NCBI RefSeq assembly: GCF_030323145.1
Contig: NZ_CP100470.1
Location: 4,567,001-4,631,000 of the forward strand
Source: Mesorhizobium sp. C432A
Lineage (GTDB): Bacteria; Pseudomonadota; Alphaproteobacteria; Rhizobiales; Rhizobiaceae
Length of the DNA stretch: 64,000 bases
Direction: 5' to 3'
The notes below the pieces were generated by a model. The model was given only the letters and a program-made list of their open reading frames with translations, did not search any database and was not told the DNA's origin. The first letter of the stretch is position 1. Each line of letters begins with the position of its first letter. Shown here piece by piece: positions 7,736 through 18,595 of the stretch. A program made the translations under genes and the position numbers.

Positions 7736-10700
7736 CTAGACGAGCTCGACTTCGACCACACCCGGCACCGCGCGCATGGCCGACGCGATCTGCGGCGAGA
7801 TGCGGTAGCGGTTGGGCAATTCGATCTCGATCTCGCCCTGCGCCTCTTCTTTGATGACGATAATGCTTACCTGACTTTCCCCACGCTGGGTAAGCTGCGA
7901 TTGAATCGCCGACGCAGGCCCGTCATTTCGAACGAAGATGCGCAGCGCCTTCTGGATACGGCTGGCCTCATCCTCCAGCGACTGCACCGTCTGGATGCGC
8001 AGATTGACCCCTTCGGGCCTATCCTCGGCCGAAACGGTGATCACCACCGAACGTCCGGGCTCGAGCAGATCGCGATACTGCGCCAACCCTTCCGAAAACA
8101 GCACGGCTTCATATTGGCCAGATGTGTCGGAAAAGGCGATGACGCCCATCTTGTTGCCGGTTCGGGTCTTGCGCTCCTGCTTGGTGGTGACGGTGCCGGC
8201 GAGCCGGCCCGCGGCGGCACCGCGTTTGACCGCAGCCGAGAACTCGCCCCAGTTCTGCACGCGCATCTTCTGCAGGGCCGCCTTGTACTCGTCGAGCGGA
8301 TGCGCCGAAAGATAGAAGCCGACGACCTGGAATTCACGGTGCAGCCGGTCGGCGGCAAGCCACGGATCGGTCTGCGGCAAATTGAGCGCCTGCTGCTGCG
8401 CGCCGAGCGACGCGCCGAAAATGTCGTGCTGGCCCGAAATGGCATTCTGCTGCGCCAGAGAAGCCAGCCCCATCATCCGTTCGACGCCGGCCATCATCTG
8501 GGCGCGGTCGTGGCCGAAGCAGTCGAGCGCGCCGGCCATGATCAGGCTTTCGAAGACGCGCTTGCCGACGATCTTGGGATCGACCCTTTCACAGAAATCG
8601 GCGAGATTCTTGAACGGCTTTTCGCCGCGCATGGCGACGATGTGCTCGACCGCAGCGTCGCCGACGCCCTTGAGGGCCGCCAGCGAATAGTAAATGCGGT
8701 TCTCGCCGACCTCGAAATTGCGGAAGCTGGTCATCACCGACGGCGCCACCACCTCGATGCCGAGACGCAGCGCATCCTGGCGGAAATCGGCGAGTTTGTC
8801 GGTATTGCCCATGTCGAGCGTCATCGACGCCGCCAGGAACTCGACGGGGTAATGCGCCTTGAGATAGGCGGTCTGGTAGGACACGACGGCGTAGGCGGCC
8901 GCGTGCGATTTGTTGAAGCCGTAGTCGGCGAACTTGGCCAGAAGGTCGAAGATGAAGTCGGCCTGCGGCTTGCCGACGCCGCGTTCGACCGCACCGGTGA
9001 CGAAACGCTCGCGCTGCTTGTCCATTTCGGCGCGGATCTTCTTGCCCATCGCGCGACGCAGCAGATCGGCTTCGCCGAGCGAATAGCCCGACAGTTCCTG
9101 CGCGATCTGCATCACCTGTTCCTGGTAGACGATGACGCCTTGCGTCTCCTTCACCAGATGGTCGATCTTGGGATGGATCGATGCCATCTCCTCTTCGCCA
9201 TGCTTTCTGGCGTTGTAGGTCGGGATGTTCTCCATCGGGCCGGGACGGTAGAGCGCCACCAGCGCGATGATGTCCTCGATGCAGTCGGGCCGCATGCCGA
9301 TCAGCGCCTTGCGCATGCCGGCACTTTCCACCTGGAACACACCGACCACTTCGCCGCGCGACAGCATGGCGTAGGTTTCAGGATCGTCGAGCGGGATCGT
9401 CGCCAGGTCGATCTCGATGCCGCGCCGGCGGATCAGCTTCACCGCCGTCTCCAGCACCGTCAGCGTCTTCAGGCCGAGGAAGTCGAATTTTACGAGCCCG
9501 GCCTGCTCGACATATTTCATGTTGAACTGGGTGACCGGCATGTCGGAGCGCGGATCGCGGTACATCGGCACCAGTTCCGACAAGGGCCGGTCGCCGATGA
9601 CGATGCCGGCGGCGTGCGTCGAAGCGTGGCGGTAGAGCCCTTCCAGCTTTTGCGCCATATCGAGCAGCGTCTGCACGATCGGCTCCTTCTCGGCCTCCTC
9701 GGCAAAGCGCGGCTCGTTGGCGATGGCATCCGCCAGCTTGACCGGATTGGCCGGGTTCTGCGGCACCATTTTGGAGAGCTTGTCGACTTGGCCGTAAGGC
9801 ATTTGCAGCACGCGGCCGACGTCGCGCAGCACCGCGCGCGCCTGCAGCGTACCGAAGGTGATGATTTGTCCCACCTGGTCGCGGCCATATTTCTGCTGGA
9901 CGTAGCGGATGACCTCTTCGCGCCGATCCTGGCAGAAGTCGATGTCGAAGTCGGGCATCGACACGCGGTCCGGATTGAGGAAGCGCTCGAACAGCAGCGA
10001 GAAGCGCAGCGGATCGATATCGGTGATGGTGGTGGAGTAAGCGACCAGCGATCCGGCGCCCGAACCACGGCCCGGCCCGACCGGAATGCCTTGCGCCTTC
10101 GCCCATTTGATGAAGTCGGCCACGATCAGGAAGTAACCGGGAAATTTCATCTTCTCGATGATGGAGAGCTCGAAATCGAGCCGCTCGCGGTATTGTTCGA
10201 CCGTGTAGCCGGCGGTGGGTCCATGCGCCGCCAGCCGGGCGTCGAGACCTTCATGGGCCTGCCGGCGCAGTTCATCGGCCTCCGCTTTCAGCGCCACCTC
10301 ATTGTCGGCGACATCGCCGCCGGTAAAGCGTGGCAGGATCGGATTGCGGGTCTTGGGATAGTAGGAACAGCGCAGCGCGATCTCGACGGTGTTGTCGATC
10401 GCTTCCGGCAGGTCGGCGAACAGCCGCGCCATATCCGCCTGGCTGCGCAGGAAATTGTCCGAAGTCAGCCGGCGACGGTTGTCGGCGGCAACGACGGACC
10501 CCTCGGCAATGGCGATCAGCGCGTCATGCGCTTCATAGTCGTCGCGGGCGGCGAAGAACGCCTCATTCGTGGCGACCAGCGGCAGATCATGGATATAGGC
10601 AAGGTCGACCGATGATTTCTCGATAGCGCGGTCATAACCGGAAACACGGTCCAGCTCGACATAGAGCCGGTCGCCGAACAGCGCCTTGAGTGCCAGAAGC

Positions 10701-11263
10701 CGCGTCTCGGCAAGATCTCGGCGATCCTCCTTCAGCGCCCGGCCGATCGGGCCGCGCGGCCCGCCGCTGAGGCAGATCAGGCCATCGCTATGGCCTTCCA
10801 GCATTGCTGACGTCAGATGCACGGGCTCGCCCGGCGGCGTCTCCAGATAGACCTGGCTGACCAGCCTGACGAGGTTGCTGTAGCCGGCCTCGGTGGCGGC
10901 GAGCAGCACCACGGCGTGCATCTCCGGACCATGGCGGCGGCGGTCGCGCTGCGCGTCGCTGGTCTCGCCGGAAAAGGCGAGATCGATCTGGCAACCGATA
11001 ATCGGCTGGATGCCTTCCTTCACCGCCTTCTGGGCAAATTCCAGCGCGCCGAACAGATTGTTTGTGTCGGTGACTGCGATTGCCGGGCACTCGTCCTTGA
11101 CTGCATGACCGACAACGGCGGCGACCTGCAAGGCGCCCTCGAGCAGCGAATACGCCGAATGCACGCGCAGATGGATGAACGGCCGCGCCGGCGCCTCCGG
11201 GCGCGCAGCAGCGAGCGCTGCTTCGCGCCTCAGGGGATCGCGTGGAAGTTTGTCATCCGCCAT
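7736..11263 (-). CDS. dnaE: DNA polymerase III alpha subunit
   Basis: The 1175-residue replicative polymerase catalytic subunit. The N-terminal PHP domain starts with HLRVHSAYSLLEGA. The polymerase active site PDFDIDFCQDRREEV lies near residue 435, and the helix-hairpin-helix, OB-fold (VITVSAEDRPEGVNLRIQ) and C-terminal parts follow. It has the full length of the DnaE1 type and no lesions. The start is the ATG at 11263. It stands alone, with about 260 non-coding bases separating it from pccA and 169 from the NTF2-like gene. Confidence 0.97.
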   Translation of the reverse strand: MADDKLPRDPLRREAALAAARPEAPARPFIHLRVHSAYSLLEGALQVAAVVGHAVKDECPAIAVTDTNNLFGALEFAQKAVKEGIQPIIGCQIDLAFSGETSDAQRDRRRHGPEMHAVVLLAATEAGYSNLVRLVSQVYLETPPGEPVHLTSAMLEGHSDGLICLSGGPRGPIGRALKEDRRDLAETRLLALKALFGDRLYVELDRVSGYDRAIEKSSVDLAYIHDLPLVATNEAFFAARDDYEAHDALIAIAEGSVVAADNRRRLTSDNFLRSQADMARLFADLPEAIDNTVEIALRCSYYPKTRNPILPRFTGGDVADNEVALKAEADELRRQAHEGLDARLAAHGPTAGYTVEQYRERLDFELSIIEKMKFPGYFLIVADFIKWAKAQGIPVGPGRGSGAGSLVAYSTTITDIDPLRFSLLFERFLNPDRVSMPDFDIDFCQDRREEVIRYVQQKYGRDQVGQIITFGTLQARAVLRDVGRVLQMPYGQVDKLSKMVPQNPANPVKLADAIANEPRFAEEAEKEPIVQTLLDMAQKLEGLYRHASTHAAGIVIGDRPLSELVPMYRDPRSDMPVTQFNMKYVEQAGLVKFDFLGLKTLTVLETAVKLIRRRGIEIDLATIPLDDPETYAMLSRGEVVGVFQVESAGMRKALIGMRPDCIEDIIALVALYRPGPMENIPTYNARKHGEEEMASIHPKIDHLVKETQGVIVYQEQVMQIAQELSGYSLGEADLLRRAMGKKIRAEMDKQRERFVTGAVERGVGKPQADFIFDLLAKFADYGFNKSHAAAYAVVSYQTAYLKAHYPVEFLAASMTLDMGNTDKLADFRQDALRLGIEVVAPSVMTSFRNFEVGENRIYYSLAALKGVGDAAVEHIVAMRGEKPFKNLADFCERVDPKIVGKRVFESLIMAGALDCFGHDRAQMMAGVERMMGLASLAQQNAISGQHDIFGASLGAQQQALNLPQTDPWLAADRLHREFQVVGFYLSAHPLDEYKAALQKMRVQNWGEFSAAVKRGAAAGRLAGTVTTKQERKTRTGNKMGVIAFSDTSGQYEAVLFSEGLAQYRDLLEPGRSVVITVSAEDRPEGVNLRIQTVQSLEDEASRIQKALRIFVRNDGPASAIQSQLTQRGESQVSIIVIKEEAQGEIEIELPNRYRISPQIASAMRAVPGVVEVELV

Positions 11264-11523
11264 GATGTTTCAAATTGCTCGAAGGGCTTTGAGTCGATGG
11301 AGATGTATTGTCCCGGACCGGGCGATGCCAGTCCAGCACAAATGACCACCGACCACAGGCTTCCGTACCCAGCCGCACGGCTCAGAGATTGTTCGAAATT
11401 CGCTCTGGCGAGTCATATGATGGTGGTTTCGAGAACCGGAGCGCAGCGGCCATTGGTCCGTGAGCACGGGAAGCGCAGAAACCACCTTCAGATGGCCGCC
11501 GGAGTAGAATTTCCAAACAATCT

Positions 11524-13536
11524 CTAGGCGAACTCCATGATCACCGCATCGACAGCCAGGCTGTCACCCGGCTTGGCGTTGAGCTTCGACACGACAAGAT
11601 CGCGGTCGGCGCGCAGCACGTTTTCCATCTTCATCGCCTCGACCACGGCCAGCGTCTCGCCGGCCTTGACCTCCTGCCCCTCGGCAACCGCGATCGACAC
11701 GACCAGGCCCGGCATCGGGCAAAGCAGCATCTTGGACGTGTCCGGCGCCACCTTCTCCGGCATCAGCCTTTCCAGCTCCGCCGTGCGCGGCAGCATGGCG
11801 CGCGCCGTCACCGACATGCCTTTCCAGGCAATGCGCAGGCCGTTCGGCGCCGGCCTGATCTGCGCCGTGACCTTGCGGGCACCGACAGTGCCGCGCCAGA
11901 TGAGGTCGCCCGGCCGCCAGTCGGACGCCACGGTCAGCGCTTTGCCGCCATCGACCGACAGATCGATTTCCATCGGAATGGAGATCATGCCCTCGATGAT
12001 CGAAGCCTGGAGATAGTCGTCGCCGAGCTTCACCACCCAATCGCGCTTGAGTGCGCCCGAATGCGGCGCCAGCCGCCCGCCCAGCCGGTCAAGCCGATCG
12101 CGGCGCAGAAGCTCGACCGCGGTGGCGATCGCCGCCAGCACTGCCTTTTCATCGCCATTGGGCACGATCGGCGCGAAGCCGTCAGGATATTCCTCGGCGA
12201 TGAAGCCCGTCGATATCCGCCCCTCGCGCCAGCGCGGATGCTGCATCAGCGCCGCCAGGAACGGGATGTTGTGCTCGATGCCGTCGACGACGAAACTGTC
12301 CAGCGCTTCCGACATGGCATCGATGGCCTCGATACGCGTGGGCGCCCAGGTGCAGAGTTTTGCCACCATCGGATCATAGAACATCGAAATCTCGGAGCCT
12401 TCGGTGACGCCGGTGTCGTTGCGGATGAAGACATCGCCGAACTTGCCCTCCTCCGGCGGCCGGTAGCGCGTCAACCGGCCGATCGAGGGCAGGAAATTGC
12501 GACAGGGATCCTCGGCATAGAGCCGGCTTTCCACCGCCCAGCCGTTCAGCTTGACGTCGCTCTGCTCGATCGCCAGCTTCTCGCCGGCGGCGACACGGAT
12601 CATCTGCTCGACCAGGTCGATGCCGGTAACAAGCTCCGTCACCGGATGCTCGACCTGCAATCGTGTATTCATTTCAAGGAAATAGAAGTTCTTTTCAGCA
12701 TCGACGATGAACTCGACGGTGCCGGCGCTCTGGTAGTCGACCGCCTTGGCCAGCGCCACGGCCTGCTCGCCCATGGCCTTGCGCGTCCTGGCATCGAGGA
12801 ATGGCGACGGCGCCTCTTCCGCAACCTTCTGGTTCCGGCGCTGGATCGAGCATTCGCGCTCGCCGAGATAGAGGGCGGTGCCATGCGCGTCGGCCAGCAC
12901 CTGGATTTCGATATGACGCGGATCGACGACGAACTTTTCGATGAAGACTCGGTCGTCGCCGAACGAGCTTTTCGCCTCCGAGCGCGCCCGGTCGAAGCCG
13001 TCGCGCACTTCCGACTGGCTCCAGGCAATGCGCATGCCTTTACCGCCGCCGCCGGCCGAGGCCTTGATCATCACGGGATAACCGATCTCGCCGGCGATCT
13101 TTTCGGCATGGTCGGCATTTTCGATGACACCAAGCCAGCCGGGAACCGTCGACACCTCAGCGGCCTTGGCGAACTTCTTCGATTCGATCTTGTCGCCCAT
13201 CGCCTTGATAGCCTTGGGTTTCGGACCGATGAAGACAATGCCCTCAGCCTCAAGCGCTTCGCAGAAGGCGGCCCGCTCCGACAGAAAACCGTAGCCGGGA
13301 TGCACGGCCTGCGCGCCCGTCTCCTTGCAGGCAGCGATGATCTTTTCAGGCAGGAGATAGCTTTGCGCGGCAGGCGATGGCCCGATATGCACGGCTTCGT
13401 CGGCCATTTCGACGTGCACGGCGTCGCGATCGGCGTCGGAATAGACCGCTACGGTGGCAATCCCCATCCTGCGCGCCGTCTTGATGACGCGGCAAGCAAT
13501 CTCGCCGCGATTGGCGATCAGGATTTTCGTGAACAT
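11524..13536 (-). CDS. pccA: propionyl-CoA carboxylase biotin-containing alpha subunit
   Basis: A 670-residue biotin carboxylase fused to a biotin carrier domain. [19 protein letters not shown] opens the carboxylase domain, followed by the ATP-grasp segment ([12 protein letters not shown]) and the biotin carboxylase C domain. The C-terminal biotinyl domain has the EAMKMENVL motif whose lysine carries biotin. The middle BT-type region favours propionyl-CoA over methylcrotonyl-CoA carboxylase. The enzyme makes methylmalonyl-CoA with PccB, which is not in this window. I chose the start at 13536; 25 extra codons upstream lack family similarity. Confidence 0.9.
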   Translation of the reverse strand: MFTKILIANRGEIACRVIKTARRMGIATVAVYSDADRDAVHVEMADEAVHIGPSPAAQSYLLPEKIIAACKETGAQAVHPGYGFLSERAAFCEALEAEGIVFIGPKPKAIKAMGDKIESKKFAKAAEVSTVPGWLGVIENADHAEKIAGEIGYPVMIKASAGGGGKGMRIAWSQSEVRDGFDRARSEAKSSFGDDRVFIEKFVVDPRHIEIQVLADAHGTALYLGERECSIQRRNQKVAEEAPSPFLDARTRKAMGEQAVALAKAVDYQSAGTVEFIVDAEKNFYFLEMNTRLQVEHPVTELVTGIDLVEQMIRVAAGEKLAIEQSDVKLNGWAVESRLYAEDPCRNFLPSIGRLTRYRPPEEGKFGDVFIRNDTGVTEGSEISMFYDPMVAKLCTWAPTRIEAIDAMSEALDSFVVDGIEHNIPFLAALMQHPRWREGRISTGFIAEEYPDGFAPIVPNGDEKAVLAAIATAVELLRRDRLDRLGGRLAPHSGALKRDWVVKLGDDYLQASIIEGMISIPMEIDLSVDGGKALTVASDWRPGDLIWRGTVGARKVTAQIRPAPNGLRIAWKGMSVTARAMLPRTAELERLMPEKVAPDTSKMLLCPMPGLVVSIAVAEGQEVKAGETLAVVEAMKMENVLRADRDLVVSKLNAKPGDSLAVDAVIMEFA

Positions 13537-13774
13537 CGAAGGCGTTTCCTCGGGTCTTTCGTCCTTCTTATGGGCTTCGGCAGCCGGGCTCAAGCACCGC
13601 CGGCAGCGCACCCATCAAGACACTCCCTCCCCGCCAGGCCCGTGCCGAGAGGCGAAGATCGGGCTCGCCGACGACTGGGCCAAGATTTGCGCCATATTTG
13701 GTCGCCAAATCGGGTTGAAACAGTATAAAAACCCTGAAAGCCTGAAGACCAATCGCCTTGGGAGGAATTGCCTG

Positions 13775-14902
13775 ATGAAAACCCGCGCCGCTGTCGCTGT
13801 CGCCGCCGGAAAGCCGTTGGTAATCATGGAGGTCGACCTCGACGGACCGCGCGAAGGCGAGGTGCTGGTCGAGATCAAGGCGACCGGCATCTGCCACACC
13901 GACGAGTTCACCCTGTCGGGCGCCGATCCCGAAGGCCTGTTTCCGGCAATCCTCGGCCATGAAGGCGCTGGCGTTGTCGTCGATGTCGGCAAGGGCGTCA
14001 CCTCGGTCAAGAAGGGCGACCACGTCATCCCGCTCTACACGCCGGAATGCCGGCAGTGCCCATCCTGCCTGTCGCGCAAGACCAATTTGTGCACCGCCAT
14101 CCGCGCCACGCAGGGCCAAGGCTTGATGCCCGATGGCTCCTCGCGCTTCTCGATCGGCAAGGACAAGATCTTCCACTATATGGGCTGCTCGACCTTCTCC
14201 AATTTCACCGTTTTGCCCGAGATCGCCGTCGCCAAGGTCAACCCGGACGCGCCCTTCGACAAGATCTGCTACATTGGTTGCGGCGTCACCACCGGCATCG
14301 GCGCGGTCATCAACACCGCGAAGGTCGAGCAAGGCGCGACTGCTGTCGTCTTTGGTCTCGGTGGCATCGGCCTCAACGTCATCCAGGGCCTGAAGCTCGC
14401 CGGCGCTGACATGATCATCGGTGTCGACCTCAACAACGACAAGAAGGCATGGGGCGAGCGCTTCGGCATGACGCATTTCGTCAATCCGAAGGAGATCGAC
14501 GGCGACATCGTTCCTCACCTCGTCAACTTGACCAAGCGCGGCGCCGACCAGATCGGCGGCGCCGACTACACATTCGACTGCACCGGCAACACCAAGGTGA
14601 TGCGCCAGGCGCTGGAAGCCTCGCATCGCGGCTGGGGCAAGTCGGTCGTCATCGGCGTGGCCGGCGCCGGCCAGGAGATTTCGACCCGGCCGTTCCAGCT
14701 GGTCACCGGCCGCACCTGGATGGGCACCGCCTTCGGCGGCGCACGCGGCCGCACCGACGTGCCAAAAATCGTCGACTGGTACATGGACGGCAAGATACAG
14801 ATCGACCCGATGATCACCCATTTGCTGAAGCTTGAGGACATCAACAAGGGCTTCGACCTCATGCATGAGGGCAAGTCGATCAGGAGCGTCGTCGTTTATT
14901 GA
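13775..14902 (+). CDS. frmA: S-(hydroxymethyl)glutathione dehydrogenase (class III alcohol dehydrogenase)
   Basis: A 375-residue zinc-dependent dehydrogenase that oxidises the formaldehyde-glutathione adduct to S-formylglutathione with NAD. The catalytic zinc site is visible in [12 protein letters not shown] and in the HEG motif (LGHEGAGVV), and the structural zinc site in [15 protein letters not shown]. The NAD-binding glycine motif is [12 protein letters not shown] strong ribosome binding site, GGAGG, precedes the ATG at 13775. gfa follows after 67 bases, so the pair forms a glutathione-dependent formaldehyde detoxification unit. Confidence 0.95.
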   Translation: MKTRAAVAVAAGKPLVIMEVDLDGPREGEVLVEIKATGICHTDEFTLSGADPEGLFPAILGHEGAGVVVDVGKGVTSVKKGDHVIPLYTPECRQCPSCLSRKTNLCTAIRATQGQGLMPDGSSRFSIGKDKIFHYMGCSTFSNFTVLPEIAVAKVNPDAPFDKICYIGCGVTTGIGAVINTAKVEQGATAVVFGLGGIGLNVIQGLKLAGADMIIGVDLNNDKKAWGERFGMTHFVNPKEIDGDIVPHLVNLTKRGADQIGGADYTFDCTGNTKVMRQALEASHRGWGKSVVIGVAGAGQEISTRPFQLVTGRTWMGTAFGGARGRTDVPKIVDWYMDGKIQIDPMITHLLKLEDINKGFDLMHEGKSIRSVVVY

Positions 14903-14969
14903 GGAGAAGAAGCCGCCGACCGAAGGGCCAGCGACTGAAGTTGCACGGGTTCAACAAGGGAGGAATAAA

Positions 14970-15539
14970 ATGCCTGAGAAACTGCATCCCAAAATCGACA
15001 ATGGCTTGCCAAAGGAGAGCGCAAGCTTTGCCGGCGGCACGCTTGTCTGCGCCTGCACCAGCAAGCCGGTGAAGGTGAAGGTCAAGGGCCAGATCGCGCA
15101 CAACCATGCCTGCGGCTGCACCAAATGCTGGAAGCCTGACGGCGCGGTGTTCTCGGTCGTGGCGGTCGCCGGCACGGGCGACGTCACTGTCACCGAGAAT
15201 GGCGACAAGCTGAAAGTGGTCGATCCCTCGGCACTCATCCAGCGTCACGCCTGCACCGGCTGCGGCGTCCACATGCACGGGCCGGTCGAGCGCGACCATC
15301 CGTTCAAGGGCCTGTCCTTCATCCATCCCGAACGCTTCGAGGAAGACGGCTGGTCGCCGCCAGGCTTCACCGCCTTCGTGTCGTCGATCATCGAATCCGG
15401 TGTTGCCCCCAAGCGCATGGACGGCATTCGCGGCCAGTTGAAGTCGATGGGCCTCGAGCCCTATGACTGTCTCAACCCCGGCCTGATGGATTACATTGCC
15501 ACCTGGACGGCGAAGAAGTCGGGCGCGCGGCCGGCCTGA
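14970..15539 (+). CDS. gfa: S-(hydroxymethyl)glutathione synthase
   Basis: A 189-residue glutathione-dependent formaldehyde-activating enzyme. The zinc-binding cysteines appear in order as [18 protein letters not shown] and [12 protein letters not shown], the full Gfa set. It accelerates formation of S-hydroxymethylglutathione, the substrate of the dehydrogenase encoded just upstream. A GGGAGGA ribosome binding site precedes the ATG at 14970. The gene order frmA-gfa is common in Rhizobiales and Paracoccus. Confidence 0.93.
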   Translation: MPEKLHPKIDNGLPKESASFAGGTLVCACTSKPVKVKVKGQIAHNHACGCTKCWKPDGAVFSVVAVAGTGDVTVTENGDKLKVVDPSALIQRHACTGCGVHMHGPVERDHPFKGLSFIHPERFEEDGWSPPGFTAFVSSIIESGVAPKRMDGIRGQLKSMGLEPYDCLNPGLMDYIATWTAKKSGARPA

Positions 15540-15602
15540 CAGTACGAGATTTCTGCCATGGGGCCGGGTAACATGCCGGCCCCATGTTCGTTTGGAGAGA
15601 CA

Positions 15603-16076
15603 ATGCCGGCACCCGCCATCTACGTCGACGCCGACGCCTGCCCGGTGAAAGCCGAGGTCGAGAAGGTCGCCGAGCGCCATGGCGTGGTCGTCACCTACGT
15701 CTCCAATGGCGGGCTGCGTCCGTCGCGCGATCCTATGATCCGCAACGTCGTCGTCTCTAAAAGCGCCGATGCCGCTGACGATTGGATCGTCGAGAACGCA
15801 AAACCCAACGACATCGTGATCACCGCCGACATCCCGCTTGCCGCTCGCACCGTGGCGCTCGGCGCGCATGTGCTTGGGCCAACCGGCCGGCCGTTCACGC
15901 CGGAGACCATCGGCATGGCGGTTGCAATGCGCGATTTGAAGCAGCATCTGCGCGAAACCGGCGAGAGCAAGGGCTACAATGCCAGCTTTGCGCCACAGGA
16001 TCGCTCGCGTTTCCTGGGTGAGCTCGACCGTATCTTGCGGCGGGCTCTGAAATCCGTCACACCCGACCAGACGTGA
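15603..16076 (+). CDS. YaiI/YqxD family protein (DUF188)
   Basis: A 157-residue protein with the family opening YVDADACPVKAEVEKVAERH, followed by NDIVITADIPLAARTV. The fold is PIN/NYN-like, so a nuclease function is possible but unproven. The start at 15603 places the hallmark motif at the N-terminus and is preceded by GGAGAG; an upstream start at 15558 would read through untypical sequence. The gene sits between gfa and a DUF1345 membrane protein. Confidence 0.88.
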   Translation: MPAPAIYVDADACPVKAEVEKVAERHGVVVTYVSNGGLRPSRDPMIRNVVVSKSADAADDWIVENAKPNDIVITADIPLAARTVALGAHVLGPTGRPFTPETIGMAVAMRDLKQHLRETGESKGYNASFAPQDRSRFLGELDRILRRALKSVTPDQT

Positions 16077-16097
16077 AGCATCATCCGAGGTCGGGCT

Positions 16098-16790
16098 ATG
16101 GCCGACACATCGCCGAATAACCCCTTGCAGCGGCACAAGCAGTTCTTTGTGTCGCTAGCCGTCGGTCTGGTCGTATTTGCCGCGGTATTGCCTTTGATTG
16201 GATCGCTCCCCGTCTCCACGCGGCTTGCTTATTCGATCTCGATTGCCGCCGATGCGTTCTTCGTCGTCTTCATCGCGCTCGTCATCGCCAAGATGCCGCT
16301 GCTGTCCGGCCGCTATCTCAGCAAGAACGCGCGCGAACTGGACCTCCCAGTGCTGGGCATCTTTGCCATCACGCTCGGCATCGTCGCCATGGCCATCGTC
16401 CTGCTGTTCCTTTTGATCAATCACAAGGATCGCGACCCCATCGAACTCGGCTTCGCCATGCTGTCGATCCCGCTTGGCTGGTTCACCATCCATGCCATGG
16501 CCGCCCTCCACTATGCGCATGTCTACTGGATGGACGGCGACGCGATCGATGCCGAAACCAAGAAGAAGATACCGGTCGGCGGCCTCGATTTTCCCGGCAG
16601 CAAACGGCCGGATGGTTGGGACTTTCTCTATTTCGCGACGGTGATCGGCATGACCGCGCAGACCGCCGACACGGCGATCACGACCTCGCATATGCGCCGC
16701 GTGGTGCTTGTCCATTCGATCCTGTCGTTCTTCTTCAACACCGTCATCGTCGCCGCCGTCGTCAATCTCGCGGTCAGCCTCGGCAATTGA
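16098..16790 (+). CDS. DUF1345 membrane protein
   Basis: A 230-residue inner-membrane protein with about five hydrophobic helices. The C-terminal DFLYFATVIGMTAQTADTAI segment and the helix FFFNTVIVAAVVNLA are the hallmark of DUF1345. The role is unknown. It starts 21 bases after the DUF188 stop, so they may share a transcript. Confidence 0.85.
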   Translation: MADTSPNNPLQRHKQFFVSLAVGLVVFAAVLPLIGSLPVSTRLAYSISIAADAFFVVFIALVIAKMPLLSGRYLSKNARELDLPVLGIFAITLGIVAMAIVLLFLLINHKDRDPIELGFAMLSIPLGWFTIHAMAALHYAHVYWMDGDAIDAETKKKIPVGGLDFPGSKRPDGWDFLYFATVIGMTAQTADTAITTSHMRRVVLVHSILSFFFNTVIVAAVVNLAVSLGN

Positions 16791-16926
16791 GTATCCGTGC
16801 CCGCGATAAACCCGTGCCCGTAATAAAAACGTGATCGCATGAAACATCGCTTTCGATAGCGACGTATTGGGAGGACAAGGACGAGCGCGGCCATCCCAGG
16901 ATCGCGCAGCCGGAGGCGAGGAAAAG

Positions 16927-17802
16927 ATGGAAACCATTACCATGAGTCAGCCCGGCGCAGGCGTCGATGCCGCCTCAACGAAGGATGCGACGCTGATCTA
17001 CCGGCAATCGCGCTGGACCCGCCTGACGCACTGGCTGTGGGCGATCTCGCTGTTCTTCTTGCTTTTGTCCGGCCTGCAGATCTTCAATGCCCGGCCGCAG
17101 CTCTACATCGGCAAGCAATCCGGCTTCGAGTACAACAACACCGTCTTTGCCATCGGCGCCGAAAACACCGCCACCGGCCCGCGCGGCTATACCGAAATCT
17201 TCGGCCATCGCTTCGACACCACAGGCGTGCTCGGCTGGTCGGGCCCGGCCCGGCAGCAAACGTCGCGTGCCTTCCCGTCCTGGGCGACAATCCCGTCCTA
17301 TTACGATCTCGGCACCGCCCGCGTCGTGCATTTCTTCTTCGCCTGGATACTGACAACCACCTTGGTCGTCTGGCTGGTCGCCAGCCTGGTCAACGGCCAT
17401 CTGCGCCGCGATCTGGCGCCGCGCCTTGACGATCTCAAGCGGCTGCCGCAGGACATCATCGAGCACGCCAAGCTCAGGTTCCACCACACACGCGAATACA
17501 ACACGCTGCAGAAAATGGCCTATGGCGGCGTACTGTTCGTGCTGTTGCCACTCATTATCATCACCGGCCTTGCCATGTCGCCGAGCATGAACTCGGTGCT
17601 GCCCTGGCTCAACGAACTGCTCGGCGGAAGGCAGACGGCGCGCACCATCCATTTCACGGTGATGGTGCTGCTGGTCGGCTTTTTCATCGTCCATATGCTG
17701 ATGATCCTCGCCGCCGGCCCGATCAACGAACTGCGCTCGATCATCACCGGCTGGTACCGCACCGATCCGCCAAGGCATGGCGACACCGAGAGGAGTGCGT
17801 GA
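16927..17802 (+). CDS. membrane cytochrome b (b561/hydrogenase-type) partner of a molybdenum enzyme
   Basis: A 291-residue di-heme cytochrome b-like protein with four main hydrophobic helices. Candidate heme-ligand histidines lie in RLTHWLWAI, ARVVHFFFAW, and TIHFTVMVLLVGFFIVHML. A periplasmic loop separates helices 1 and 2. It is immediately followed by a Tat-exported molybdopterin protein, with one base between stop and next start, so it most likely carries electrons between that enzyme and the quinone pool. This resembles YedZ/MsrQ-type and formate dehydrogenase gamma-type partners without belonging clearly to either. Start ATG at 16927. Confidence 0.8.
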   Translation: METITMSQPGAGVDAASTKDATLIYRQSRWTRLTHWLWAISLFFLLLSGLQIFNARPQLYIGKQSGFEYNNTVFAIGAENTATGPRGYTEIFGHRFDTTGVLGWSGPARQQTSRAFPSWATIPSYYDLGTARVVHFFFAWILTTTLVVWLVASLVNGHLRRDLAPRLDDLKRLPQDIIEHAKLRFHHTREYNTLQKMAYGGVLFVLLPLIIITGLAMSPSMNSVLPWLNELLGGRQTARTIHFTVMVLLVGFFIVHMLMILAAGPINELRSIITGWYRTDPPRHGDTERSA

Positions 17803-17803
17803 G

Positions 17804-18595
17804 ATGGCCAAATTCCAGATCAGCCGCCGAAAGTTCCTGACGGGCGCCGGCCTCGGCGTTTCCGGCATCATGTTGTCGGGCTGCGATGCCTTCGACAGCC
17901 AGCTCGGCATGGGCGATGGCCTGCGCAGTTTCCTCGAAAACGCCAATGGCCTGACCTACCGCGCGCAACGCTGGCTTGCCGGCCGCGATGCTCTGGCGCC
18001 GGAATTCACCGAGGCCGACATCCGCCAGCCGCAGCGGCCGAACGGCGTCACCGCGCCCGACGATGACACCTACAAGGGCCTGCTCGCCAACAATTTCGCC
18101 GACTGGCGGCTGGAGGTAACGGGCCTGGTCGAAAAGCCGCTGTCGCTCAGCCGCGAGCAGTTGGAGAACATGCCGAGCCGCACGCAGATCACCCGCCACG
18201 ACTGTGTCGAAGGCTGGAGCTGCATCGCCAAATGGACCGGCACCCCGCTGTCGCTGGTGCTCGACCAGGCTGTGGTCAAGCCGCAGGCCCGCTATGTCAT
18301 GTTCCACTGCCTCGATACGATCGATCGCAGCCTCTCCGGGGAAATCAAATATTACGGCACCATCGACCTGATCGATGCCCGCCACCCGCAGACGATCCTG
18401 GCCTACGGCCTCAACGGCAAGCCGCTGCCGGTCGAAAACGGCGCGCCGCTGCGCGTGCGCGTCGAACGACAGCTCGGCTACAAGATGCCGAAGTATCTCT
18501 ACAAGATCGAGCTCGTCGACAGTTTTGCCAATATTGGCGGCGGCCGCGGCGGCTATTGGGAAGACAATGGCTATGACTGGTATGGCGGGATTTGA
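17804..18595 (+). CDS. Tat-exported sulfite-oxidase-family molybdopterin protein
   Basis: A 263-residue protein with a twin-arginine signal (SRRKFLTGAG) followed by a hydrophobic segment ending LSGC, which looks like a lipobox at C27; it may be a Tat-dependent lipoprotein. The oxidoreductase domain contains HDCVEGWSC, where C134 would be the molybdenum ligand, and a C-terminal PKYLYKIELVD segment. The family includes sulfite oxidase and the methionine-sulfoxide reductase MsrP. The long acidic insert before the domain and the YWEDNGYDW end differ from MsrP. The substrate is unknown. Confidence 0.85.
   Translation: MAKFQISRRKFLTGAGLGVSGIMLSGCDAFDSQLGMGDGLRSFLENANGLTYRAQRWLAGRDALAPEFTEADIRQPQRPNGVTAPDDDTYKGLLANNFADWRLEVTGLVEKPLSLSREQLENMPSRTQITRHDCVEGWSCIAKWTGTPLSLVLDQAVVKPQARYVMFHCLDTIDRSLSGEIKYYGTIDLIDARHPQTILAYGLNGKPLPVENGAPLRVRVERQLGYKMPKYLYKIELVDSFANIGGGRGGYWEDNGYDWYGGI

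Noticed and set aside
7505..10615. Plus-strand open frame of 1036 codons opposite dnaE
   Set aside because: It is antisense to the perfectly conserved dnaE. Its composition (Asp, Arg, His and Gly rich without family motifs) is that of a GC-rich shadow frame.
12061..13728. Plus-strand frame of 555 codons opposite pccA
   Set aside because: Antisense shadow of pccA.
13568..16136. Two long minus-strand frames opposite frmA, gfa and DUF188
   Set aside because: Shadows of genes with strong family matches on the plus strand.
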